Shown: positions 25,999 through 34,861, numbered from the stretch's first letter. The stretch: 64,000 bases of DNA from Streptomyces sp. NBC_01288 (GCF_035982055.1 NZ_CP108427.1:7439001-7503000), one strand, 5' to 3'. Made by a program: numbers and translations. Notes: generated by a model not told the origin, from the sequence alone.

Positions 25999-27486
25999 CT
26001 ACGACACGCTGCGCAGCGCGTCCGCCGGACGCATCCGGGACGCACGCCAGCCGCCCATCGCGCCGGCGATCAGGCCACCGGTGACGGCCAGGCCCACCGC
26101 GAGGGCGATCGTGGTCAGCGAGACCGGCGCGTTCAGGGCGATCTCCAGGGTGTTGGAGGCGGCCTGCTGGCCGGGTCCGCCCTGGCCGCCACCGCCGGGG
26201 CCGCCGCCCATACCGCCACCACCGGTGGAGGTGGAGCCGAGCTGCGCGGTCAGCTTGGGGCTGATCGCGGTGACCGTGTAGGCCGCCAGGAGGCCCAGCG
26301 CGATACCGAGACCGCCGCCGATCAGACCGTTGACCATGGACTCGCCGACGACCTGCCGGGTCACCTTGCGGCTCGGCCAGCCGAGCGCCTTCAGCGTGCC
26401 GAACTCACGCACCCGGCGGGAGACCGCCGAGGAGGTGAGCAGCGCGGCGACGAGGAACGCGGCGATGAGGACCGCGATGGACAGCCACTTGCCCACGCTG
26501 GTCGCGAGGTTGGAGGCGGTGGACAGCGAACCGGAGACCGTGGACGCGAGGTCCGCGGAGGTGGTGACCGTCGTACCCGAGATGTTCTTCTGGATGGTGG
26601 TCTTGACCGACGAGATCTGCTTGGAGTCGGTCGCCTTGACGTAGATCGTGGTGACCTTGTTCTTCGAGTCGCCCAGCGTCTGCGCCTGCTTCAGCGGCAC
26701 GTACACGTCGATCGTGGACTCGCTGCTGTTGGGCGTCGCGATGCCGATGACCGTGAACTTGGTGCTGGAGATCTTGAAGGTCGAACCGACCTTGTACTTC
26801 TTCGTCTTGGCGTACGACTTGCTGACGACCGCGACCTTCGCGTCGGTCTGTGCGGTCGTGAACGTCTTGCCGGTGGTGATCTTCGACGTGGACAGCGGGC
26901 CCAGCGTCTGGTTGGTGACGTCGATGCCCGCGACCGAGTACGAGTTCACGTTGAAGTTGGCGCCGCCGCCCTGCACCTGGGGTGCACCGGTGCTGCTGGT
27001 TCCGCCACCGCCGCCGGGGCCGCCCTGCTGCGAGGAGCCCGAAGAGCCGGACGTGGTGGAGGACTTGGCCTTGCCCTGGGTGAAGGAGCCGTCGACCTTG
27101 GTGACGTTCAGGGTGAGCGCGCCGACCGCGCTGGACACGCCCTTCTGCGAGCCGACCTTCGTGACCAGTGAGGACGCGAGGGCCTGACCACCCTGCGTGT
27201 TCACCCGGTCCGAGCTCTGCGAGCTGCCGCTGGAGGAGGTGGCGCCGAACTTGAAGCTGGGACCCTGCGAGCTGCCGGCCTTGGGGGCCGATTGCGCTTT
27301 GGTCACGGTCATGTCAGTTCCGAGACCGTAAAGAGACTTGAGGACCTTGTCCTGAGCCTGATTCATGCCGGCCGACACCGAGTTGACGGTGATGACCAGC
27401 GCGATACCGAGCGCCAGACCCATGGCGATGACCAGGGCCGCTTTCTTGCGCCGGATCAGCTCGCGCTTGAGATAGATGCCAAACAT
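25999..27486 (-). CDS. MacB-like ABC transporter permease (FtsX domain)
   Basis: A 495-residue protein from ATG 27486 (GGGGAAC upstream; TTG 27498 is less likely). The topology is that of MacB permeases: one N-terminal helix (AALVIAMGLALGIALVITVN), a large extracellular region of about 260 residues, and three C-terminal helices starting at SVGKWLSIAVLIAAFLVAAL with the FtsX motif RRVREFGTLKALGWPSRKV. The extracellular part holds two Gly/Ser-rich low-complexity stretches, one between the last helices (GGGGMGGGPGGGGQGGPGQ). It probably exports a peptide, drug or lipid; the substrate is unknown. Confidence 0.9.
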   Translation of the reverse strand: MFGIYLKRELIRRKKAALVIAMGLALGIALVITVNSVSAGMNQAQDKVLKSLYGLGTDMTVTKAQSAPKAGSSQGPSFKFGATSSSGSSQSSDRVNTQGGQALASSLVTKVGSQKGVSSAVGALTLNVTKVDGSFTQGKAKSSTTSGSSGSSQQGGPGGGGGTSSTGAPQVQGGGANFNVNSYSVAGIDVTNQTLGPLSTSKITTGKTFTTAQTDAKVAVVSKSYAKTKKYKVGSTFKISSTKFTVIGIATPNSSESTIDVYVPLKQAQTLGDSKNKVTTIYVKATDSKQISSVKTTIQKNISGTTVTTSADLASTVSGSLSTASNLATSVGKWLSIAVLIAAFLVAALLTSSAVSRRVREFGTLKALGWPSRKVTRQVVGESMVNGLIGGGLGIALGLLAAYTVTAISPKLTAQLGSTSTGGGGMGGGPGGGGQGGPGQQAASNTLEIALNAPVSLTTIALAVGLAVTGGLIAGAMGGWRASRMRPADALRSVS

Positions 27487-27748
27487 CCCGTTCCCCAAAG
27501 GTTCTTGGCGCCCGCTGTGGGCGCGGCCACAAGCTATGGAGGAACCTTTGAGTCGACCTGAGTAAAGGATGTGTCTGGCCTGAGAAAAAGAGGCCCGAAA
27601 TCAGAATTGCGTCAGACAGCTCATTCCTAAGCTGCCGAGGGCCTCCTGCCAGGAAACCCCTGTTCAATGGCCTGCTGACATGGACTGTCGATCACCCTTT
27701 CGACGCCCCGCGATGCACCCCGCCGTGTGCGTCGGCGCCCGCATTTTG

Positions 27749-27754
27749 TACGGT
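27749..27754 (+). promoter_or_regulatory. -10 box TACGGT, predicted leaderless start
   Basis: TACGGT fits TANNNT and ends 6 nt before ATG 27761, consistent with transcription starting at the ATG. No Shine-Dalgarno precedes that codon. Confidence 0.5.
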
Positions 27755-27760
27755 CCCGAG

Positions 27761-28939
27761 ATGCGCGATTCTTCTCGGCTCACCCGGCGTGCCGCTCTCG
27801 GCCTGACCGCCGCCGCTCTTCCCCTGGCGGCGGCGACCCCCGCGTCCGCGGCGACCGCGATAGGCGGTGAGCGCCTGGCCCGGGACGGGATCCAGGTGGG
27901 CGATGCCTCCACCCTGCCCAAGAAACTCACCGCCCGCTCCTGGCTGATCGCCGACCACAAGACCGGCGAGGTGCTCGCCTCGTACCGCGCGCACCAGCGG
28001 CTCGCGCCCGCCTCCACGCTGAAGATGCTGTTCGCCGACACCGTGCTGGGGAAGTTCGAGCGGACCCGCACCTACCGGGTGACCGACGCCGACCTCGCCG
28101 ACGTCCCCTCCGGCTCCAGCCTCGTCGGCGTGAAGCCCGGAATCCTGTACAGCGTCCACCAGTTGTGGCAGGGCGTCTTCCTGCGCTCCGGCAACGACGC
28201 CGTGCACGTGCTGGCCCACATGAACGGCGGGATCGCCGCGACGGTCGCCGAGATGCAGGCCAAGGCGAAGGACCTCCAGGCCCTGGACACCCACGTGGTG
28301 AGCCCGGACGGCTTCGACCACCCAGGGCAGGTCTCGTCGGCGTACGACCTCACGCTCTTCGCCCGGCACGGGCTGCACGACGACGACTTCAGCTCCTACT
28401 GCTCGACGCGGGTCGCGAACTTCCCGGCCGGCGGCAAGAAGACCTTCCAGATCCAGAACACCGACCGCCTGCTCAGCGGTGCCTACGGCCTGCGCCCGTA
28501 CCCGGGCATCATCGGCGTGAAGAACGGCTACACCAGCCACGCGGGCAACACCTTCACCGGCGCCGCCACCCGCGGCGGCCGCACCCTCCTGGTCACCGTG
28601 ATGCACCCAGCGAACGGCGGCAACGAGGTCTACAAGGAGACCGCCGCGCTCCTCGACTGGGGCTTCGGCAAAGGGAGTTCGGCCACGGCCGTGGGCGCGC
28701 TGGTCGAGCCGCTGAGCGAGGGCGGGGCGACCGCGAGTCCGACACCAGGGGGGAAGGGCGCCAAGGGGGCGCCCGGCGCCACCGGAGCCGCCGCGTCCTC
28801 GTCGGCCGGTGCCTCGCCCTGGCCCCTGCTGGGCGGCGCTGCGGGTGCGGTCGCGGTGCTCACGGGCGGCGCGTTCGCGCTGCGCAGGCGACGGGCGGCC
28901 GTAGCGTCGGCCAAGTCCCAGGAGCTCGACGGGAGTTGA
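27761..28939 (+). CDS. D-alanyl-D-alanine carboxypeptidase (peptidase S11), membrane anchored
   Basis: A 392-residue protein from ATG 27761 (MRDSSRLTRRAALGLTAAAL), where the open frame starts upstream at 27680. The signal has a twin Arg (LTRRAALGL) and ends at AS-AATA, so Tat export is possible. Active-site motifs of penicillin-binding D,D-carboxypeptidases are present: S-x-x-K as ASTLK, S-x-N as SGN, and KNG (GVKNGYTSHAGN) in place of the usual KTG. A Gly/Pro/Ala-rich linker leads to a C-terminal helix (WPLLGGAAGAVAVLTGGAFA) and a basic tail. It trims the terminal D-Ala of peptidoglycan stem peptides outside the membrane. Confidence 0.88.
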   Translation: MRDSSRLTRRAALGLTAAALPLAAATPASAATAIGGERLARDGIQVGDASTLPKKLTARSWLIADHKTGEVLASYRAHQRLAPASTLKMLFADTVLGKFERTRTYRVTDADLADVPSGSSLVGVKPGILYSVHQLWQGVFLRSGNDAVHVLAHMNGGIAATVAEMQAKAKDLQALDTHVVSPDGFDHPGQVSSAYDLTLFARHGLHDDDFSSYCSTRVANFPAGGKKTFQIQNTDRLLSGAYGLRPYPGIIGVKNGYTSHAGNTFTGAATRGGRTLLVTVMHPANGGNEVYKETAALLDWGFGKGSSATAVGALVEPLSEGGATASPTPGGKGAKGAPGATGAAASSSAGASPWPLLGGAAGAVAVLTGGAFALRRRRAAVASAKSQELDGS

Positions 28940-28944
28940 TGTGA

Positions 28945-29029
28945 CGCGACAGCCGCTCCATGGCCCGGTGCGTACCTCGCGGTCCCACGCGAGATCCACC
29001 CCCACCCGGGCCGTGGAACGACTGTCGCC
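28945..29029. terminator. Long multi-stem hairpin between convergent genes
   Basis: Three nested stems: GCGACAG (28946-28952) with CTGTCGC (29022-29028); TCCATGGCCCGG (28957-28968) with CCGGGCCGTGGA (29006-29017, one G-U pair); CTCGCG (28976-28981) with CGCGAG (28988-28993). It begins 6 nt after the carboxypeptidase stop. The rest of the gap to 29183 shows nothing recognisable. Confidence 0.65.
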
Positions 29030-29183
29030 TCTCCCCCCTCGGTTTTGGTCTGCGGAACCCGGGACTCCGATATCGCGGAAGCCCCGTGCTCCAAGTGTGA
29101 AGCTTTGGTGGAGAAGAGTTGAGCATAAGTCAGCAACCGGGCGCAATGGTGCGGACGGTCAAATTCCGTTTGTGCCAATCGAC

Positions 29184-29945
29184 TTAGCCGCGCCCCACGT
29201 ACGGCATCGCGGTCGCCAGCACCGTCGCGAACTGCACATTCGCCCCCAACGGCAGCTCCGCCATGTGCCGCACGGTCCGCGCCACATCCGCGACATCCAT
29301 CACCGGTTCCGGGGTTACCACCCCGTTGGCCTGCAACGCCCCGGTCTCCATCCGCGCCGTCATGTCGGTCGCCGCGTTCCCGATGTCGATCTGCCCCACC
29401 GCGATCGAGTACGCCCGCCCGTCCAGCGACAGCGACTTCGTCAGCCCCGTCAACGCGTGCTTGGTGGCCGTGTAGGCCACGGAGTGCGGCCGAGGCGTAT
29501 GAGCGGAGATCGACCCGTTGTTGATGATCCGCCCGCCCTGCGGCACCTGCTCCTTCATCCGCCGGTACGCCGCCTGCGCACACAGGAAGGCCCCGTTGAG
29601 GTTGGTGTCCACCACATGCCGCCACGCGTCGTACGGCAAGTCCTCCACCGCCACCCCACCGGGCCCGAAGGTCCCCGCGTTGTTGAACAGCAGATCCACC
29701 CGCCCGAACCGCTCCACAGCGGCGTCGAACAGCCCGTCCACGTCCTCCGGCCGCGCCACATCCGTCGCTACGGCGATGGAGGCGCCCTCGGGCACCAGCG
29801 CCGCCGTCTCCTCCAGCGGCCCGGTGCGGCGGCCGGCCAGCGCCACCGACCAGCCCCCGCGCAGCAGTTCCACGGCGACCGCGCGCCCGATCCCGGAGCC
29901 CGCGCCGGTCACCACGGCGATCCTCGACGATTCCTCAGCGTTCAT
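29184..29945 (-). CDS. Short-chain dehydrogenase/reductase
   Basis: A 253-residue classical SDR from ATG 29945. The cofactor motif is TGAGSGIG (about 14-21), the structural motif NNAG (about 87-90), and the active-site Ser-Tyr-Lys is SIS...YTATK. The C-terminal substrate loop is PVMDVADVARTVRHMAELPLG. AGRR at the end of strand 2 suggests NADP preference. The substrate is unknown. The gene lies 16 bp downstream of the Gfo/Idh oxidoreductase, so the two form an operon and may act on the same small molecule, such as a sugar or polyol. Confidence 0.88.
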   Translation of the reverse strand: MNAEESSRIAVVTGAGSGIGRAVAVELLRGGWSVALAGRRTGPLEETAALVPEGASIAVATDVARPEDVDGLFDAAVERFGRVDLLFNNAGTFGPGGVAVEDLPYDAWRHVVDTNLNGAFLCAQAAYRRMKEQVPQGGRIINNGSISAHTPRPHSVAYTATKHALTGLTKSLSLDGRAYSIAVGQIDIGNAATDMTARMETGALQANGVVTPEPVMDVADVARTVRHMAELPLGANVQFATVLATAMPYVGRG

Positions 29946-29961
29946 GGCCGCAGCCTACGAG

Positions 29962-30987
29962 TCACCCCTCCTGCGGGTACCGCACCCCGATCCGCTCCCG
30001 CACCGCGTCCAGCGTCCGCATCACCGCGAGCGTGCCCTCCAACGGCACCAGCGGCGACTCGGTCTCGCCGGCCCGCACCGCCCGCATCACCTCGGACGCC
30101 TCGTGCCGCAACGTGTTGCGCGGCCCGTCCGCCGGGTCGAGCACGAACTCCTCGGGGTCACGCCCGTCCCGGTGCAGCACGAACCGCTCCGGGTGGAAGA
30201 AGCCGTCCGGGATGTCGATCCGCCCCAGGGACCCGGTCACCGACGCCGAGGTCCCCGTACCGCCGACGATCGAGCAGTGCAGCGCGGCCAGCGCGCCGCT
30301 GTCCCAGGAGAAGAGCGCCGCCGTCTGGAGGTCGGCGCCCTCGGGCGAGAGCACGGCCGACGCCTTGATGTCCGCGGGCTCACCGAGCAGCAGATGCGCG
30401 AACGACACCGGGTACACCCCGAGGTCCAGCAGCGCGCCCCCGCCCTGTGCCGGGTCGCGCAACCGGTGTGAGGGCGGCAGTATCCCATTCCTCGCCTCCG
30501 GCAAGAGGTGCCCGGCGAGCCCGAAGTCGGCCTGGACGGTGCGGACTTCACCGATAGCGCCGTCGTCGACGAGAGCCTTCAGCCGCCGTACGAGCGGATT
30601 GCAGTACATCCACATGGCCTCCATCAGGAAGCTGCCGCGCTCGCCCGCCAACGCGACAAGTTCCGTCGCCTCGCGGGAGTTGAGGGTGAAGGCCTTCTCG
30701 ACGAGCACGTTCCGCCCGGCCTCCAGACAGAGACCGGCCGCCGTGCGGTGCGCCGAGTGCGGGGTGGCGACGTAGACGACATCGACGTCCGCGTCGTGCG
30801 CCAGCGCGTCCCAGTCGCCGTAGGCCCGCTCGATCCCGAACCGTTCCGCGAAGGCCTTCGCCGAGGACTCCGTCCGCGAGGCCACCGCGACCACCTCGGC
30901 GTCCGGCAGATCCACCAGCGCCGCGGTGAACGCGGCGGCGATCCCGCCGGTCGCCAGGACTCCCCAGCGCACCCTCTGTTCCGTCAT
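29962..30987 (-). CDS. Gfo/Idh/MocA-family oxidoreductase
   Basis: A 341-residue protein from ATG 30987 (MTEQRVRWGVLATGGIAAAF). The frame continues open far upstream as antisense to the MFS gene, but that part is a shadow. The Rossmann fold starts at RWGVLATGGIA; VDVVYVATPHSAHRTAAGLCLEAG is typical, and the usual EKP motif reads EKA (VLVEKAFTLN). The second domain has MEAMWMYCNPLVRRLKALV and GGGALLDLGVYPVSFAHLLLG. Enzymes of this family oxidise or reduce sugars or dihydrodiols with NAD(P). Co-transcribed with the SDR downstream. Confidence 0.88.
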   Translation of the reverse strand: MTEQRVRWGVLATGGIAAAFTAALVDLPDAEVVAVASRTESSAKAFAERFGIERAYGDWDALAHDADVDVVYVATPHSAHRTAAGLCLEAGRNVLVEKAFTLNSREATELVALAGERGSFLMEAMWMYCNPLVRRLKALVDDGAIGEVRTVQADFGLAGHLLPEARNGILPPSHRLRDPAQGGGALLDLGVYPVSFAHLLLGEPADIKASAVLSPEGADLQTAALFSWDSGALAALHCSIVGGTGTSASVTGSLGRIDIPDGFFHPERFVLHRDGRDPEEFVLDPADGPRNTLRHEASEVMRAVRAGETESPLVPLEGTLAVMRTLDAVRERIGVRYPQEG

Positions 30988-31083
30988 CGCGGCCCCACCC
31001 TCGCTCACCAGACCCTCGGCACCTTGTACGAGCTGAGAGCATAGGTGGCGGATCACCAGGAGACATCGGAGAGGGAGGGCCGC

Positions 31084-32373
31084 ATGCCCGAGCAGAGAGC
31101 GAAGGCACCGGCGTCGGCTGTGCCCCAGTCCGCCGTACCGTCGCTCAAGGCGTCCCGCCGGACCGGCCTCCTCGTCATCCTCGTCCTCGGCGGCCTCACG
31201 GCGACCCCGCCGCTGTCGATGGACATGTACCTCCCCGCCCTCCCGGCGGTCACCCGCTCCCTGCACGCCCCCGCCGCGACCGTCCAACTCACGCTCACCG
31301 CCTGTCTGGCGGGCATGGCGCTGGGCCAGTTGGTGGTGGGCCCGATGAGCGACAAGTGGGGCCGCAGACGCCCGCTCCTGACCGGCCTCGCCGTCTACAT
31401 CGTGGCGACCGCCCTGTGCGCGTTCGCGCCGAACGTCGAGTCCCTGGTCGCCTTCCGCCTGCTCCAGGGCCTCGCGGGCGCGGCCGGAATAGTGATCGCG
31501 AGGGCGGTGGTACGCGACCTGTACGACGGCGTGGCGATGGCCCGCTTCTTCTCCACCCTGATGCTGGTCTCCGGGGTGGCCCCGATCGTGGCGCCGCTGG
31601 TGGGCGGCCAGATCCTGCGGGTCACGGACTGGCGGGGCGTCTTCGTGATCCTGACCTTCGTCGGCACGGCACTCGCCGTCCTCGTCTGGACCCGCCTCCC
31701 CGAGACCCTGGCCCCGGCGGACCGCCACGCGGGCGGCACGGCGGAGGCCCTGCGCGGCATGCGCGCCCTCCTGGCGGACCTCCCCTTCACGGGCTACATG
31801 CTGACGGGCGGCTTCTCCTTCGCCGCGCTGTTCGCGTACATCTCGGCATCGCCTTTCGTCGTCCAGGAGATCTACGGCGCCTCCCCGCAGACCTTCAGCC
31901 TCCTCTTCGGCGTCAACTCGGTCGGCTTGGTGGCGGTGGGGCAGATCAACGGCAAGCTGCTGGTGGGCAGGGTCTCCATGGACAAGGTCCTGGGCACGGG
32001 CCTGGCGGTGGTGGTGCTGGCGGCGACGGCGTTGCTGCTGATGGCGACGGGTGCGTTCGGAGGGGTGGGCCTGGTCCCGGTGGCGGCCGGGCTCTTCGTC
32101 CTGATGTCGGCGATGGGCGTGACGCTTCCCAACGCCCAGACCCTGGCGTTGATGCGCACCCGCCACTCCGCAGGCTCGGCCTCCGCCCTGCTGGGCACGT
32201 CGTCCTTCTTGATAGGCGCGGTGGCGTCCCCGCTGGTCGGCATCGCGGGCGAGCACACGGCGGTCCCGATGGCGGTTGTCCAACTGGTGGCCGCACTGGT
32301 GGCGGTGGCCTGCTTCGTGGGAATGTGCCGTCCTTGGAACACACGTACGATCGCGGAGGGAGTGGGGAGCTGA
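31084..32373 (+). CDS. Bcr/CflA-family multidrug efflux MFS transporter
   Basis: A 429-residue, 12-helix permease from ATG 31084, preceded by GGAGGG. Motifs fit the Bcr/CflA subgroup of MFS drug:H+ antiporters: SMDMYLPALPAVTRSL in helix 1, LVVGPMSDKWGRRRPLL (motif A), RLLQGLAGAAGIVIARAVVRDLYDG (motif B), and SGVAPIVAPLVGGQIL (motif C). It exports hydrophobic drugs such as bicyclomycin-type or sulfonamide compounds in relatives. The stop TGA at 32371 overlaps the next gene's start as CTGA, so translation is coupled. Confidence 0.9.
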   Translation: MPEQRAKAPASAVPQSAVPSLKASRRTGLLVILVLGGLTATPPLSMDMYLPALPAVTRSLHAPAATVQLTLTACLAGMALGQLVVGPMSDKWGRRRPLLTGLAVYIVATALCAFAPNVESLVAFRLLQGLAGAAGIVIARAVVRDLYDGVAMARFFSTLMLVSGVAPIVAPLVGGQILRVTDWRGVFVILTFVGTALAVLVWTRLPETLAPADRHAGGTAEALRGMRALLADLPFTGYMLTGGFSFAALFAYISASPFVVQEIYGASPQTFSLLFGVNSVGLVAVGQINGKLLVGRVSMDKVLGTGLAVVVLAATALLLMATGAFGGVGLVPVAAGLFVLMSAMGVTLPNAQTLALMRTRHSAGSASALLGTSSFLIGAVASPLVGIAGEHTAVPMAVVQLVAALVAVACFVGMCRPWNTRTIAEGVGS

Positions 32374-33497
32374 GCGCCCCGAGACTGCGCCACGACACCC
32401 CGGAACGGGCCGGCCTCGACCCCGAGGAACTCCGGCACCTGGTCCGGCAGGTCCACGACCTCACCACCGGCGACCGTCCTTGGGCGGCGGGCACCGTCGT
32501 GGTCGCCGGCCGCGGCCCGGTGATCGCCGTGGAGGAGGCGGCGGGCTGTGCCGTGCGCTACTCCGCCTACGACCCCGAGACCGACCGGGGCGTCGAACTA
32601 CCTCCCGCCTCCCGCGTCCCGACGACGGTGGACACCCCCTTCGACCTGGCCTCCCTCACCAAACTGTTCACGTCGGTGGCGGCGATGCAGCAGATCGAGC
32701 GGGGCACGCTGGGCATAGACGCGAGGGTGGGCGCGTACCTGCCCGACTTCCGCGCGGCAGCCCGCCACGGCATCACCGTCCGCCAACTCCTCACCCACAC
32801 CTCGGGCCTACGCCCCGAACTCCCCCTCTACGACTGTGCCGACGACGCCGAACGCCTGTCGATGCTCCGAACGGAGGCGCCGGTGGGGGAGCCGGGCGAG
32901 TACGTCTACTCGGACCTGAACCTCCTCCTGCTCCAGTTCGTCCTGGAACGCATCAGCGGCCGCACGCTCGACGTCCTCATCCACGAGGGCATCACCCGCC
33001 CGCTCGGCATGACGTCCACGGACTTCGGCCCCTGCCCCGGCGCGGCGGCGACGGAGGACCAACGCCGCCCCTGGGCCAAGGCGGACCGGGGCATGCTGCG
33101 GGGCGTCGTCCACGACGAGAACGCGTGGGCGCTCGGTGGCGTGGCCGGCCACGCGGGCCTCTTCTCGACGGGCCGCGACCTGGCGATCTTCTGCCGCACG
33201 CTGCTGGCGGGCGGTTCCTACGGCCCCGCCCGCATCCTGGGATCCGACTTCGTGGAGTTGTTGCTAACCCCGCCCGGTCTGGGCTTCGGGGTCGATCAGG
33301 CGTGGTTCATGGGGGAGTTGGCGGGGCGGGGGGCGGTGGGGCACACCGGGTTCACGGGGACGTCGGTGGTGTTGGATCCGGCTACGGATACGTTTTTGGT
33401 GTTGCTGGCGAACACGGTGCATCCGCGGAGGCGGGGGGCGGACAGCGGGCCGCGGGCGGCTGCGGGGACGCGGGTGGCTCGGGCGGTTCGGGGCTGA
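32370..33497 (+). CDS. Serine hydrolase, beta-lactamase/class C PBP fold; apparent CTG start
   Basis: A 375-residue protein if translation begins at CTG 32370, which overlaps the MFS stop as CTGA and has GGGGAG immediately before it. The first ATG, GTG or TTG in frame is GTG 32499 (residue 44), which would delete the N-terminal helix (DPEELRHLVRQVHDLTTGDR) of the fold. Catalytic motifs are complete: SLTK in FDLASLTKLFTS, YSD in YVYSDLNLLLL, and HTG in GHTGFTG. The protein has no signal peptide, so it is probably cytoplasmic, like EstB-type esterases and D-aminopeptidases of this fold. Coupling to an efflux pump suggests a shared role in handling an antibiotic or ester substrate. Confidence 0.8.
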   Translation: MSAPRLRHDTPERAGLDPEELRHLVRQVHDLTTGDRPWAAGTVVVAGRGPVIAVEEAAGCAVRYSAYDPETDRGVELPPASRVPTTVDTPFDLASLTKLFTSVAAMQQIERGTLGIDARVGAYLPDFRAAARHGITVRQLLTHTSGLRPELPLYDCADDAERLSMLRTEAPVGEPGEYVYSDLNLLLLQFVLERISGRTLDVLIHEGITRPLGMTSTDFGPCPGAAATEDQRRPWAKADRGMLRGVVHDENAWALGGVAGHAGLFSTGRDLAIFCRTLLAGGSYGPARILGSDFVELLLTPPGLGFGVDQAWFMGELAGRGAVGHTGFTGTSVVLDPATDTFLVLLANTVHPRRRGADSGPRAAAGTRVARAVRG

Positions 33498-33626
33498 GGG
33501 GGAGGCTGGGTTTTCGGGCGGCTGGGATGGGCTTCGGCTTGCTGAGTCGGCGGGTAGGGCGGGGCTTTTGAGCCGCGCCTTTCAAGTGCCCGAGACGGGT
33601 GGTGGGTGGGCATAGGCCTCGGGGGT

Positions 33627-33645
33627 CTGGGGGCGGAGCCCCCAG
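33627..33645. repeat. Streptomyces intergenic hairpin CTGGGGGCGGAGCCCCCAG, copy 1
   Basis: An 8-bp stem with GGA loop. An identical 19-mer recurs at 61495-61513, each preceded by GGGGGT. This small element is one I recall as dispersed in streptomycete intergenic regions, probably as a terminator. The rest of 33498-33684 is G-rich and featureless apart from a TAGAAT box. Confidence 0.75.
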
Positions 33646-33684
33646 GGACCTCGGCTGCAACCCCGGGCCACTTAGAATCGGCGG

Positions 33685-34665
33685 GTGAACGACCCCGTGG
33701 CCCCGGCCGAAACCCTGCGTACCGCTCTAGCCCGCCTGCTCGACGGGCTTCCGCCGAGGCAGGCTGCCGGGGCGGTGGAGCGCCTGATCGGCAACTATCG
33801 CGGGGCCACCCCGACCGACGCCCCGATCCTCAGGGACCGTGCGGACGTCGCGGCCTACGCGGCCTATCGGATGCCGGCGACTTTCGAAGCCGTACGTTCC
33901 GCACTGGACGCCTTCGCGGACGCCGTACCCGACTGGGCCCCGCAGGGACACGTGGACGTCGGCGGCGGAACCGGTTCCGCGACCTGGGCCGTCGCCGCGA
34001 CCTGGGGCGGTGATCGCCCGGTGACCGTCCTCGACTGGGCCGAGCCCGCGCTCGCCCTGGGGAAAGAGATCGCCGCCGCCAACCCGAGCCTGAGCAACAC
34101 CAGTTGGCGCCGCGCACGCATCGGGTCCGCACTCACCCTCGACCCCACCGACCTCGTCACCGTCTCCTACGTCCTCAACGAACTCACCGCCCCCGACCGA
34201 ACCGCCCTCGTGGACGCCGCCGCATCCGCAGCCCAAGCTGTGGTGATCGTCGAAGCCGGCACCCCGGCCGGTTACGCCCGCGTCATCGAGGCCCGGAACA
34301 GACTGATCGCCGCCGGTTTCCACATCGCCGCCCCCTGCCCGCACAGCGCCGCCTGCCCGATCGCCCCCGGCGAGGACTGGTGCCACTTCTCGGCGCGGGT
34401 CAGCCGTTCGTCCCTGCACCGGCAGGTCAAGGGCGGCTCCCTGCCGTACGAGGACGAGAAGTTCAGCTACGTGGCCGCCGCCCGCTTCCCCGTCGAACCC
34501 GCCCCCGCCCGCGTCGTACGCCGCCCGCAGATCCGCAAGGGCCAGGTACTCCTCGACCTCTGCGAGACCGACGAGCAGCTGCGCCGGACGACGGTCACCA
34601 AGCGCCACGGCGACCTGTACAAGGCGGCACGGGACACGGACTGGGGCGACCCCTGGCCGCCGTAG
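33685..34665 (+). CDS. Rsm22-family rRNA methyltransferase-like protein
   Basis: A 326-residue protein from GTG 33685. TAGAAT (33673-33678) ends 6 nt earlier, so a leaderless mRNA is likely and no Shine-Dalgarno is seen. An N-terminal helical part (about 1-80) precedes a Rossmann methyltransferase domain with motif I HVDVGGGTGSATWA. The PCPHSAACPIAPGEDWCHF stretch, with three Cys and two His, is typical of the Rsm22 family (mitochondrial ribosome small-subunit assembly factors and bacterial homologues) and may bind an iron-sulfur cluster. The C-terminus has RKGQVLLDLCE and KRHGDLYKAARDT. The likely role is ribosomal small-subunit methylation or assembly. Confidence 0.85.
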   Translation: MNDPVAPAETLRTALARLLDGLPPRQAAGAVERLIGNYRGATPTDAPILRDRADVAAYAAYRMPATFEAVRSALDAFADAVPDWAPQGHVDVGGGTGSATWAVAATWGGDRPVTVLDWAEPALALGKEIAAANPSLSNTSWRRARIGSALTLDPTDLVTVSYVLNELTAPDRTALVDAAASAAQAVVIVEAGTPAGYARVIEARNRLIAAGFHIAAPCPHSAACPIAPGEDWCHFSARVSRSSLHRQVKGGSLPYEDEKFSYVAAARFPVEPAPARVVRRPQIRKGQVLLDLCETDEQLRRTTVTKRHGDLYKAARDTDWGDPWPP

Positions 34666-34795
34666 CCCTGAAGGTCGTAAATCCCGCCAAATCACGTGAT
34701 AGCCGCTGATCCGGGTCTCGGTGTGTCTCGTCCCACTCACCCCGGATACGGGGTCCCGCCTCTCAAGGCGCAGGATGGTGGGACCATAGGGGAAG

Positions 34796-34836
34796 TTCTC
34801 CGCACAAGGGCAGGACTTCTCCGCACAAGGGCAGGG
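34796..34836 (+). repeat. Two tandem 21-bp repeats before the primase/polymerase gene
   Basis: TTCTCCGCACAAGGGCAGG is at 34796-34814 and again at 34817-34835, period 21 bp, 26 bp before the ATG at 34862. The two-helical-turn spacing suits a protein site. Confidence 0.6.
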
Positions 34837-34861
34837 CGACAACAGCAGGGCGAGGAGATAG

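Noticed and set aside
30988..32283. Extension of the Gfo/Idh frame upstream to 773 residues
   Set aside because: The extra part is antisense to the Bcr/CflA gene and has no start motif; the domain begins at MTEQRVRWGVLA (30987).
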